Shown piece after piece: positions 1 to 28,100 of a stretch of 64,000 nt of DNA. The translations under genes were made by a program, and so were the position numbers. Source of the DNA: Sinotaia quadrata (lineage: Eukaryota; Mollusca; Gastropoda; Architaenioglossa; Viviparidae); NCBI GenBank assembly GCA_028829895.1, contig CM054182.1, positions 38,849,379-38,913,378 of the forward strand. The letters run 5' to 3'. The stretch's first letter is position 1. The number at the start of each line of letters is the position of its first letter. The notes beneath the pieces are model-generated. The model ran no database searches and had not been told where the DNA came from. It was given only the letters and a program-made list of their open reading frames with translations.

Positions 1-182
1 CCCGAAAGAATCTGGACCACTTGATGTGCATAACATTTCACACAAAACAATATATCTACTAACCACATGAATTACTGAACACATTTTTCTTATAAGGAAG
101 AAAAGCTTAATTATTAGTATAGACCTGTATTATATAATTGTGGAGATGAATCATTTGGCATGTTTACATCAATTCTAAAAGA

Positions 183-357
183 AAGCAGTCAGTTCTAAAC
201 TGGAATAATAAAGCTGTCGGTTCTAAACTGGAATTATAAAGCAGTCAGTTCTAAACTGGAATTATAAAGCAGTCAATTCTAAACTGGAATTATAAAGCAG
301 TCAGTTCTAAACTGGAATAATAAAGCAGTCAGTTCTAAACTGGAATAATAAAGCAGG
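183..357. repeat. 28-bp tandem array, about 6 copies
   Basis: Unit is AAGCAGTCAGTTCTAAACTG plus GAATTATA, nearly perfect. Intronic, about 150 bp past the last visible cadherin exon. Confidence 0.9.
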
Positions 358-503
358 GTGTGATAGAACTATTGAAATTAAACTGTGAAAGCATAATCAT
401 TTACTGCTGTTAAGAAATAATATTAACTACATGTAGGCCTAATTATTACAGAGTATGTATCAAACATTAATGAAGTGTAAATAATGTGAATAGTAGTAGG
501 TAC

Positions 504-16555
<16,052 letters not shown>

Positions 16556-16639
16556 CTGATAATACAAGGGAAAAAGAAATGCAATAGAAACGATTAGAGA
16601 TTTCAAACTATGCATTTATCTTTCACTACTACTACACTT

Positions 16640-16830
16640 TTTATTATTGTTATTAGATACTGACTATGCGTTTGCTACTGCTACTCATTAAGCTATTCTT
16701 ACTGTTATTACACACTGACTATACGTCTACTACTACTTCTACAGTTATTCTTACTGTTATTACACATTGACTTCATGTCTACTAGTACTTCTACAGTTAT
16801 TCTTACTGTTATTACACATTGACAACAGTT
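16640..16830. repeat. About 66-bp diverged array
   Basis: Marker TTCTTACTGTTATTACACA then TGAC, three copies. Confidence 0.65.
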
Positions 16831-17439
16831 CTTCTATGTGCATAGAGTATCCTTATTCATGTTATTAGCATAAAGTATTACCACAAAAGTTAAAATATAA
16901 AATACTATGCTATTTCAACATGTATTGTAATAAAACTACTAGTCTACATATACAATAAAATGAATACATAAATCCTCAATAAAATGTATAATAAAAGTGC
17001 GACACACTACTAATTACAAGAGCAGCAAGAGCGCATATTCATATTTTGTTCTGCTTTAAAATCATGCACGAGTCCACACTATATATATGTAGTTTCAAAT
17101 AAAGTATGATAGTTTATTTTACCAAATGAATTATACAAGTAGTAAATGCATTACAAGTGTTGAGAACAGAATAACAAATTTTCATTGTCCTGACTGGATA
17201 GACATAAATGTTAATTGCACTAAATACTACTAACCAGTATAAAATAATGGCCCTTGTTATTGGTCTAAAGTTGCAGTCATGAATATTACTAACTAGGTTG
17301 ATATATTAACATAATTTCCCCCAATATTTTATTGATTACTGGATAGAATCAGTGCTACATGGCCTGAATAATAGAAAACGGGTTGAGAGTTCGCATAATT
17401 TTACCATTATTCACTAGATATGGGACAGGTGGTATAAGA

Positions 17440-17650
17440 TATGGGATAAGTGCAAATTGCCCTGAATAATACTAATCAGGTCAATCAATGTATAAATTCC
17501 CCATTAATCCAATCTATGGGACAAATACAAGTGAAAATTGCCCTGAATAATACTAATCAGGTTAATCAATGTATACATTCCCCCATTAATCACAATCTAT
17601 GGGACAATACAAGTGAAAATTGCCCTGAATAATACTAATCAGGTTAAATA
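17440..17650. repeat. About 80-bp tandem array, 3 copies
   Basis: Marker TTGCCCTGAATAATACTAAT then CAGGT, with an ATGGGACA block. Confidence 0.85.
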
Positions 17651-17849
17651 AGTGGTAGGATTCAATATGGTGGCTATACGAGTAAATTAGGCCGTGCGAC
17701 TGTTCTCAGCATTAAAACCAAATTCATAATTAATAATTCACTTAATTAATGCTATGACAGGGTTGTTAAAATAACCCCACATATGACACTATCACATTAA
17801 AATTCTCTTGTTTTGTATAAAGGTCAGAACATCTACGGTACAAGTTTCA

Positions 17850-18120
17850 AGAATGGAAATATTCACTTAGCTTGTTTCTTATACACCCAGTCAGAACACT
17901 TAATATAGATTCAGGCATGAAAATATTCACTTAGCTTGTTTTCTTATACATCCAGTCAGAACACTTAATATAGATTGAAAATATTCACTTAGCTTGTTTC
18001 TTATACACCCAGTCAGAACACTTAATATAGATTCAGGCATGAAAATATTCACTTAGCTTGTTTTCTTATACATCCAGTCAGAACACTTACGGTACAAAGA
18101 TTCAGGCATGGAAATATTCA
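17850..18120. repeat. About 63-bp tandem array, 4-5 copies
   Basis: Marker ATATTCACTTAGCTTGTTT, then CAGTCAGAACACTTA. Confidence 0.85.
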
Positions 18121-18449
18121 AGTAGCTTGGACATTTTTTACCTGCACAATTAGAAGGTAAATTTAATGTATTTAAAACAGAGCTGACAAATCAAAAATGT
18201 TAATATAGTATGACAATAACCTTCATATATTTTGTACAGAAGCAACATTTAATTATAAAAAAAGAAAACACTTTAAGTACTAGTACGATTCATTTATTAA
18301 ACTAAAAGGTGAAGGGCGAGCCTAAAAGAAATGTGTTGCGCGCCAATCAGTTCCCGGTACCTGCCCTTTGCACTTGAGAAAGGTCTTTGAAATTCCTGTC
18401 ACATCACACGCACTTAGTTAAAAGCATCTTTTCCGTAGTTGTGGAGACA

Positions 18450-18625
18450 ATAGCAAAGATAAACATTCCATATAAAGCATGTGCATGATGTATTTAGTAT
18501 TGGTGCATTAAGAGTGATTTTCTTACACCCACCAGCAAAGATAAACATACCATATATAAAGCATGACGTATTTAGTATTGGTGCATTAAGAGTGGTTTTC
18601 TTACACCCACCAGCACTACGTTATC
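18450..18625. repeat. About 76-bp dimer
   Basis: Two copies of GTATTTAGTATTGGTGCATT with TTACACCCACCAGCA. Confidence 0.8.
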
Positions 18626-20469
18626 TTATCCTTACTCTGGGGTTGCAGCCTGACGAAATCAGCCATTAGAAGAAAGATGACTGATATCCAGGAACAAGAT
18701 TCGAACCATTCCATTCGGGAGAGATTGTCAGAACTGAAAATAAAACAACCATAAGTTGCATTTGTAAAATATTTATCCCCATACGTATAAATGAATATTT
18801 AAAAATTCTTTGACTTTTGTTCACGATTTTGATTGAATAATTCTTTTCTGATTCTAATGTCTTGTTTTATATTACAAGATTACTACTATATTAAATGTTT
18901 AAATGTTTTTAAAATATAAAAAGAAACAACAGGCCATATACTCCAGTTCCTTCCACTGTTTGTAAATAAAATGAGAAATAGTTTTCTATGCTTGACATCA
19001 CTCTGCATGGCATGCCTAATATTGAGAGAAGAAAAACAAAACACACTACTGAAATTTCTCTTTATTTCAAATAATGTGGCCATGTCAATTTTTTATAAAA
19101 GCTTGAGTGCTGCAAAAATCTTTTAGGTTGGAAGTCCTCTAGTAGTTTCAAGTTTAAAAAAAATGTAAATCTAATGATTATTGCACCAACATTATATCAT
19201 TATGACTGCCAGTGATACATTTTTATACATATTCCTTTCACTGCAAGCTATTTTTTCTGTTATTGTGTTCATATTGATTCCTATGTAAGACAAAATACAG
19301 CTTGGCATTATCATTAGTATTATTTTCAAATTAGTGAGTTACTCATTCATACAAACACTAAAACGTCAGGATCTTCTCCCGGTCACGCGCATACTAATAT
19401 AGCTAATTATTTGTGTTATTCATTCGATAAATTATTCATTTATTTAATAGATTATTCTACGTCCGGTTAATTTCGGATATTCTTTCCTTCGTGTGTGTGT
19501 GCGCGCGCGTGTGTACATACATCACCAATACGTGTATGTGAATTATAGTGTATTGCCTTTACACTACTCTTAATTTATTGCCATGTTGTATAAATCATTG
19601 GAACAGTTTTTTTCTTATTTCTGTAAACAAACAAGAATCAATCCAGCAATTAAATAAATATATAGCAAACAAACACAAATAAAAAAAACTACAGCCAAGA
19701 GACTGCAGCCAAGTTGCCTTTACCTCACTCGGGTTTAACATCTGCTGACATTGATCTGTTGAACTGCCATAGATCTAATTCTCAATCACGGTTATTCTGA
19801 AAGTTCTACATAGTTAATCGAAAGACAAGAGAAACGAGACTTAATACTTACATGAACATAAAATGGATTTAATTTTTTTCTCCCTAGCTCGCAATAGTCT
19901 GCCTTGTAAGTGTATTATACATTATATATGAAGGAGCATCGCCTTTCTCTCTGGTCATGCGGACTAGTACTGCAGATCTAAGTTTTAGCCTGTGATGATC
20001 TTGTAGCCATTATGTCTATAAATAGATAAGCCAACGCCGACTAATCAGATCAGTCCCCATGTCTGAAGAGCTCACCATTTGGATGTAGTAAAAAGAGTAG
20101 TTGTGGGCGTGGCAACCTATTGGACGATGTACAATTAAAAATTAAACAATATTGTTGTTCTGTTTCTCCATCATTATTCTTTAGATGGAACAATGCAAAT
20201 CTAACGAAACCGAAATTTGTCAGATTTAGTGAGATAGTAAGCAGTAATAAACGTGTTTTTATGTCTACGTGTCATGGAAATCTCTAGTCTAGTGTTTGTA
20301 TACCAATTTTTATTTTAAAGGTAGATTGAAATTTAGTGTCCAATTTGATATATTTCTTGTGAGTCACGCTTCCTTTGTAGTCCAGTACCGTAGCTTGCTC
20401 TTTTTTATTTAAGGCCGTAGGCATAAGGCCACCGACCTACCTGTCCCCGAGACGTGTTTGATGTACTGA

Positions 20470-20760
20470 GAGAAACAGACAGAAAAGAAAAAAAGAAAGA
20501 GAAAGAGAGTGGGAAAGAAAGGGAGGGGAAAAGAGAGAGAGAAAAAAAAGAGAAAGCGAGAGCAAGAGTAACAATAGAGAAAAAGATAAAGGGAAAAAAA
20601 AGAGAGAGAAAAATGAAAATGGGAGGAGTGAATGAAAGAAATTGAGAGAGGGAATGACATTTAAAGAGATAGATAGGATTTACTAAAACAAGAGTATTTG
20701 AGAGAAAGAAGGAAATGAAAATTTAGGACAAGAAGAGAGACAGAGAGACAAACATAGACT
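20470..20760. repeat. Polypurine tract, about 290 bp
   Basis: The plus strand is almost only A and G, rich in GAAA and GAGA. On the minus strand it ends in TTTCTCTCAG, a good acceptor-like sequence. Open frames on both strands are compositional. Confidence 0.85.
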
Positions 20761-20905
20761 CAGCATATCTCACTCACTCACTCAAACACACGCGCGCACG
20801 CGCGCGCGCTCGCACACACACAAAAATCACATGAACAGAAAAAATAAAAAGATACAGGATAAAATTACCACAAGCATTTAATAAAAACAAATATCACCCA
20901 TAATA

Positions 20906-20981
20906 AACATTTAAAGAGAACTTGACTATCGCGATATCAGCTATGTAATGAATAAATATAGTCAAGTTCTCTTTAAATGTT
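20906..20981. repeat. Perfect 24-bp inverted repeat
   Basis: Arms at 20906-20929 and 20958-20981 are perfectly complementary, separated by a 28-nt loop containing CGCGATATC. The pairing stops abruptly at both outer ends. It could be a miniature foldback element or a small-RNA hairpin; no flanking duplication was identified. Confidence 0.75.
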
Positions 20982-21219
20982 ACTTTGTAGGCAGTTAACA
21001 AAGATTTGAAATGACTCTGCTACACTCATTTTGAAAGGTTTACTTAACAGTATTAACCAAATAATTCGTCATTGCTATTTTGCCCCGTTTCAGTGACCAT
21101 AATATTATTAATAAATATTTCTCATTACAGAAGTAAGCTTGTGGTTGTAAACTTGCAAATTGTGGTGTACACACCAGTCGTCACTCAAACAATAGATCTT
21201 ACGTCGAATGTTCATGCCA

Positions 21220-21560
21220 CTTTGGTATAAGTATTAATACCACTTTTACATTAAATGCTGCTTTTTAGTTATTTCACTTTGGTATAAGTATTAATACTAC
21301 TTTAACATGATATTCTGCTTTCTAGTTATTTCACTTTGGCATAAGTATTAATACTACTTTTACATTATATTCTGCTTTCTAGTTATTTCACTTTGGCATA
21401 AGTATTAATACCACTTTTACATGATATTCTGCTTTCTAGTTATTTCACTTTGGTATAAGTATTAATACTATTTTAATATGATATGATGCTTTCTAGTTAT
21501 TTCACTTTGGCATAAGTATTAATACCACTTTTACATGATATTCTGCTTTCTAGTTACTTA
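21220..21560. repeat. About 60-bp tandem array, 6 copies
   Basis: Marker TTTCACTTTGG.ATAAGTAT with TTCTGCTTTCTAGTTA. Confidence 0.9.
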
Positions 21561-21749
21561 ATACTAATAATTATAAATACCTCCAGAAAACTGTTATCAT
21601 TTCCTTTTTCAGAACTAAGTAGATTTATATTATGCACACTATTGATCTCTGAATACATTTCGTAATTTCAATACTACAAAAATGCAATATACAGATTACA
21701 ATTTAAATTCTACTTGCATTCGTCGACAGTCACTCATTTACCTTCAAAA

Positions 21750-22025
21750 AGGGCCTCCTAATCACCTATTTACCCTAAAAAAAAGGACCTCCTAATCACC
21801 TATTTACCCTAGAAAAGGGCCTCCTAATCACCCATTTACCCTTAAAAAAGGGCCTCCTAATCACCCATTTACCCTAAAAAGGGCCTCCTAATCACCTATT
21901 TACCCTAAAAAAGGGCATCCTAATCACCTATGTACCCTAAAAAAGGGCCTCCTAATCACCTATTTACCCTAAAAAAGGGCCTCCTAATCACCTATTTACC
22001 CTAAAAATGGGCCTCCTAATCACCC
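21750..22025. repeat. About 32-bp tandem array, 9-10 copies
   Basis: Unit GGGCCTCCTAATCACC then TATTTACCCTAAAAAA, homogeneous. Confidence 0.93.
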
Positions 22026-22735
22026 GGCCATACGGGGACACTACCTTTCGTTTAGCTTTTAGTAAGTAGGTGTGATGGTCAATAGCACCAAACGTATTTA
22101 TGCAATCTACGCATCTCACTAAAAAAAAAATATATAATTTTATTCTTGCCTACACAGCTCATTTGACCCCAGGTACAAAGTCAGCCAGATTCTCACGCTA
22201 CATTCATTTTCTGTACCAAATATTTTGTTTTATGCCCAAACAAGCCAAACACAGCCTCCATCCCTTGCAATTCTGCCACCCCTTTCCCCTGGAAGTCTGC
22301 CCTTCTGACTAAGGACACATTCACACATTCACTCTTTAATTTATCGTTTACGTCAGTTTGGAATTCAAACTCCAAATGAAAACTCCTTTCATAATATACA
22401 TACAGAGACAAACCAAATGTAAGCATGCAGGCTCAATTTTTATTTCATAAATTCATTGCATTTTAATTATCAGAATACATAATGAACAGAAATGAGACGG
22501 TATGACTGTTGTCTGATCTAATGAGTTTCTTTCTTTGTACTTCACATTCACATTTCGGTTGACTTTACTTGTATCCAGTCTAAATACTTAATGTGGTCTG
22601 TGTGCCTCACATTTCAGCTAACTTTGCTTGTATCCAGTCTAAATACTTAATGACATCTGTGTACACAACTCCACATTCATATCTGAAGCTTGCAATGCCT
22701 GCAATCATTTTAAAAGGAATGCAATCATATATATG

Positions 22736-22770
<35 letters not shown>

Positions 22771-23439
22771 GTTTAACTATATATATCTATATCTTTATAT
22801 ACATCATATACTCATGCATGCAGTATACAATACATTTTGTGCTTCATACTTTTAGACTGTCTGCATTGTTAAAATGATATATCGCTTTGAATTTGGAGTG
22901 GAACAAGGCTAGTCATGAAAGGTGGCTGTTAGCTTAAATTGTAGTTAACTCACTGAATGAGAGAGAATGGACTTGCAAATATTTAATGCATTTTTGCTAT
23001 TGATTTGTTATACTTGTAGTTTATGTAGAGATGTAATATTTGAATAGACTATTATTTCTACAAATTGTAATCTATGATACTTGTATGTAGTATGCTAAAC
23101 ACTTGACATTGTTTCTAGTGAACACTTTCAAAAGACTAATATGTTGTATTTATTATGTGGTATGCATGTATCGGGTTAGTAAATACTGTTACAGGAAACT
23201 GTAAGTTGAGACATGAATGTAAGAAAGTTATGAATAAACTGGAAAACTTATCAGCCTTCTTAGGTTTACTAGATCTTCTGGTTTATTTGTGTAGTATTGA
23301 ACCAACTTTGTTTTATAGTGGTGCACACCGTTTTAATGCAACACTTTACTTTAGTAATCTACAGTGTAATGAGATAATTTATTATACAGTAATCTGAACT
23401 TTGTTCAGACAAATTTGTCTGCGACGTAAATGGCAGCTT

Positions 23440-23765
23440 AAGTGCCTCTGTGAAGATAGTTCTTATCTTTAACCTACTAAAACAAAATGACCTCATTAAT
23501 TGGACTTAAAAGAACGGTGGTCAGTTTATTGTGCCGATACATTTAAGACATGTAGTTCTTATCTGTAACCTATTAACGAATGACCTCATTAATTTGACTT
23601 AAATGAACGTTGTTATAACGCTTTATGCCAAGACATTTTGCATAGTTCATATCTATCACCATACCTTTCTCTGAACATGTGTAAATATCTATCACCATAC
23701 CTTTCTCTGAACATGTGTAAATATCTATCACCATACCTTTCTCTAAACATGTGTAAATATTGTGA
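23440..23765. repeat. Diverged dimer, then 36-bp trimer
   Basis: Two copies around GTTCTTATCT.TAACCTA, then three near-perfect 36-bp units with TATCTATCACCATACCTTTC. Confidence 0.8.
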
Positions 23766-24424
23766 TTACATTTTGAGTTATGTATTTCTATTTCATTGGA
23801 TATCTATGTTCGATTTTTGTTTAAACTGATTTATGTATTTCAATTTCAATGGATATCTATGTTAGTCTTTTATTTAAACTGAAACGAGTACATGGGCACT
23901 TATTAGAGGGATAGTTTATTAGTATAGCCCCGAGGATAGGATACCACTTTCATTAAAATTATCTCTTTCTTTAATCACATAGATCATGAATGTAGCCCGG
24001 CTCACGTGCTACAATATCAGAAAACTTGTCCAGAATGATCAGAATACAATTTCGTGTTAGTATTATTAGCTTGATAAAGTTGTAAAGCGTATTCCTAAAC
24101 GAACAAGATAACACAGAAATAAATATATGTCGAGATTTGAACCTTAACTCGCTGAAATCTCTAGAAACAAATCTTGTTAGGATCACATACACAGAACGTC
24201 TAACCAAAAACTGCATATATATTTCGGACACGTTGATCGTGTTTCTATTATATTATAATACTCGTCATTACATTTATGCCTACTAATTGTTGCCTAGTTT
24301 GTGCATTGTAAGTTGCTAATTAGTTAGTTAGCTTTACCTGTTACAGTGGAATTGTTAATTGACTGTAAAAGTTGACCACCCTAAACCTTTCTAACACTGA
24401 ACAAAATAATCATCATAGTAGACG

Positions 24425-24560
24425 ACACTTTAACGTAATTGTGAGCAATCATCATTGAATTCCTCGTGGCCTCTATCATTATTTGAATCAGTAACGACAG
24501 AGTTATTTCCTCGTGGCATCTATCATTATTTGAATCAGTAACGACAGAGTAAATTCCGAT
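24425..24560. repeat. About 57-bp dimer
   Basis: Two copies of TCCTCGTGGC.TCTATCATT then GAATCAGTAACGACAGAGT. Confidence 0.8.
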
Positions 24561-24859
24561 TAAAATGCGCCGAATTAATAATAACTATGCAGAAAAAGCG
24601 AATTGAGAGAGGGAAGAGAGACACGAGGGGAAAAAAAGAGAAAGAGAGATAAAAGCTACTTTATTTGAATTTGTAAATTACAGATAGCAGTCATTAGAAT
24701 AGACTATTAAATTAATTCAGTTCATGTCACATTTGGTAAAGAGCCAAAGTAACCATATATTACAATTCACATGTTTCTTTTAACACATCGGATTTGAAAT
24801 TATTCCACCATACTTTAAAACTGTCGATAAATGATGAAATGCTGGAATTTTATCATGTG

Positions 24860-25083
24860 TGAAAATGCTTACCAAACACGGTAATATTCTTACCATACTC
24901 AGAACTTATAACGTATAACTACTCTTACCATACAAACAACTACTCTTACCATACACACAACTACTCTTACCAGTAGAGTAATATTATATAATATAATACA
25001 ATACAGTATTAATATAATATTCTTACCAGGTACAGTATTCTTATCATACTCATACTATTGCTATATACAAATAATATTCTTAC
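24860..25083. repeat. Irregular array of the SP1 exon 6 donor junction
   Basis: On the minus strand about eight copies of TATGGTAAGAATATT-like sequence follow exon 6, spaced 20-40 bp. The first is the real exon-intron junction. Several copies keep GGTAAGA intact. Confidence 0.8.
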
Positions 25084-25141
25084 CATACACATAATATTTT
25101 CCGTCAGAAAGTTGTGTTATAAGCCCAGCTCCAGAGTCTCC
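25084..25141 (-). CDS. SP1 exon 6 (GDSG exon)
   Basis: 58 nt, same length as SP2 exon 6; acceptor TTGTAG, donor GTAAGA, ending in phase 1. It encodes GDSGAGLITQLSDGKYYVY. The nucleophile Ser is retained, and the usual GDSGGP is GDSGAG. Repeated copies of the donor junction fill the next about 220 bp. Confidence 0.9.
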
Positions 25142-28100
25142 CTACAATGAGAAAATCCAAAGTAAAAAACCACCCTCTTTAGTAGTCTGATTACACTCAG
25201 TAACCCTAAAACAGCTCTGGTTATTGCATGCGATAGTAAATGGGTATGAAGTGCATTACAAGACAAGACTCACTGACTGACAGGAGACGCTAAGCGGTGG
25301 TGTGAAGTGCATTACAAGACAAGACTCACTGACTGACAGGAGACGCTAAGCGGTGGTGTGAAGTGCATTACAAGACAAGACTCACTAACTGAGAGGAGAC
25401 GCTAGGAGGTGGTGTGAAATGAATAAGACAATGGTGCTACGTATTTAACATTATTTAGATTAGTAACTGCAGATTATATTATATATTATAAAGAGCAAGA
25501 ATGTAACATTTAACTGAATGGGTAGGTCTAAAGTGTAATATTATCTTGGTGCTATTTGTAGGCAATAGTAGAGTTTTATATTCTACACAAAACCGAGAGC
25601 TGACGACCAAGAACTTGATAAATGATAGACTGATAGGCGGAATGAAAATAATTCTTATGAAGGAAACTGAATGATTTTGCATGTGTGCCGTATGATGATT
25701 GGATGGCTGATGGATGTCTAGACCGCTTTGCCACAGAGGTGGCGTAATACATGCAGAAGTAGGTTATTTGTCCTGGAACTAGGTCATCTGTCTTAAAACT
25801 GACATTATTTACTTTGGATTGGTTACACTTCACTTAACTGGTAATTATTACAAAGCTCATTTGGACAAAACAAACATTCCCATTGTTTAAAAGAAGAGAA
25901 TTCAAGTGAGCTATAAGTAAAAGTACATGACTCTCATTAATGTATTGATAAGTTTTGTTTCAATCAGTGCGTCTTTTATTAATTGTAGGGCATCTATTAA
26001 TAGTAGTTTTACTACTGCATTTGTATTTACTTGCTTTAATTCCCTCTGTTTGTGATTACACGCTTAATGTTCAATCTTTATACTTTGCATATTGAGGAAA
26101 TGTATTATCAGATAAAGACAATTCTTTTAACCGATTTTGTCATTTTCAAGAATAAAGTAGAATTGTAGATCTATGTGAAAATAATGTTAATAGCATAAAC
26201 ATAAATCAAACAAGCGGAGAACTAACAATTGAAATGAAAATCAGATGTATGGTATGCATAACTTAACATTCCTCTTCGTGACATAAAGCAAACATCTACT
26301 ACACACCAATGAATACAACTCACTAACATAAAGGAAATATCTACTACACACCAATGAATACTACCCACTAACATAAAGGAAACATATACTACACACCAAT
26401 GAATACTACCCACTAACATAAAGGAAACATATACTACACACTCACTAATATAAAGGAAACATCTACTACACATCAATGAATACTACTCATTAACATAAAA
26501 ACATCTACTACATATCAATGAATACTACTCACTAACATAAAAAAGGGATATAACCCACCCTGCACACAGATTGATAATGATAACCATCATTGTATCCAGC
26601 GCAGAGGGTGTAATCTGGGTAGAAATCATACTCATTCCATTTATGTTGTAAGCACACTTCATCGTCCATGATCGGCACTTGAATGTAGTTGAGCTGATAG
26701 GGTGGCGACGTGCCTGACATTAAACACAATCTTCATTTATTTTCTCAAAGCTGAAGAAGAGAATCTGCCTTTCTAAATAAATATTCAGTAGAAAACATCT
26801 TACAATTTGCTAGCAGAATCTAATGCAATAAGAAACTAACTGCTCATGCATTGTTTAAGTAGACTGTACAGTAGATCAAATGACAAATTCTCATTGAATT
26901 AATTCAACATCGAAATGTGTGCCTGCAGGACAGTGCTATGTTATTTCGCGGAACATGTGCTTGTTCTGGTTCAAGCTGAATCTCGAATCACTTAGCTATT
27001 TTACTATTGTTTGTTGCATGTGCTTCTAATAAATTACAATGCTGCTTTAATTGAACTATTGGTAATACATAATAAACGTCTTTAATTATAAGTGTAATAA
27101 TGCTATGCTACAGAAACGACAGTAAACACAATCATGCATGTCAGTTTTCTGTCAAGGCTCTATATTAGTTCAAAGTTCATAGTTACGAGACGTGTGAATT
27201 ACATTCTTTTCCCCAGGCATTTTGTCCTCATATCATCATAATTTTTTTTAACATATCGCTTGGTCGATTAGAACAAAAATGCATTATGAAGTAGACTGGC
27301 ACAGCATCTGTTGAGGTCAGATTCATAACACACAAATATAAAGATAACTCTTAATGCAAACAGATACAGTTGTTTTCAAGAGAAGTAACTATTCTGTTAT
27401 GAGCATCAGTACAAAATAACCATTACATTGTGCGGAAGTCAGAAACTAATGAAGTTCAAAGTTCATCTTTCGAAATATAAGCAGAGCTCTTCAGTCCTTT
27501 ACAGGAGATCACTAAAAATAATGTCTGCATTGACTACTTCCAAAATTAGCAACGGTAATGCCAAACTGCCTTGAATGTTTGGAAATTGTATTTTTCCTTA
27601 ACCAGAAGCAGGGGGAGATAATGTGACACATAAATGATTTACTAGCTGCAAACTGTTTCATGCCTAATGCAAAGGGTTCTAAGGAGCTGCTACAAGTTGA
27701 GGGTGAAAGAAATGCATTGGTTAAACTTCGAATGGTGGCATAGGCAGATCAGAAATATGATCTGATCGCCTGACTCCTCAGTCGACTGCATACGAAGCAC
27801 TAAATGGAATGTTGGTAAATACAAATTAGTGCAGAAAGTGCAGAATAAGCATTATTTCAATACTCATTTGAACCAAATAGTAGTATAAATAGCCACAAGA
27901 AATATGTGTATTTCTTATTTCTTCAGATATAAAGGCTGTGCTGTTTTATGACTGACACAGGTCGAGCAGTGAAAGCGAAGAGATTTGAGTTAGAGACATC
28001 TGTACTGCAATGCTTTGCTATATCAATGAAAAAAAGAACACTAGAACTTACCATGTCATCCGTGTCACTGAAGAAAAATACGCTAGCATTTACCATGCCA

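Larger units (their letters stand above)
16556..25083. other. Interval between cadherin and SP1, no confident gene
   Basis: Should hold the cadherin 5' end and, if it exists, the SP1 last exon. I searched the minus strand for SWG, PGVYT and cadherin N-terminal motifs and found none. Contents are the arrays listed, a polypurine tract and an inverted repeat. A GC-richer segment at 22140-22320 is unrecognised. Confidence 0.55.

Noticed and set aside
18690..18720. GGTTCGAATC, a tRNA B-box-like sequence on the minus strand
   Set aside because: No A box, acceptor stem or cloverleaf could be built around it; at most a SINE relic. The same holds for GAGTTCGATTC near 63130.
19730..19790. Possible cadherin N-terminal exon (DQCQQMLNPSE) with a GTAAAG donor
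   Set aside because: Its ending phase does not match the 29-nt micro-exon and no acceptor or signal peptide is convincing.
21165..21200. GVYT reading on the minus strand
   Set aside because: A stop lies four codons upstream and no protease motif surrounds it.
22193..22426. 77-codon minus-strand frame in a GC-richer segment
   Set aside because: No family recognised and no convincing splice sites; kept only as unexplained sequence.
23965..24010. EPGYIHDLCD, resembling the protease PGVYTDVL segment, considered as the SP1 last exon
   Set aside because: No SWG or Cys precedes it, the stop follows too early and the resemblance is only a few residues.
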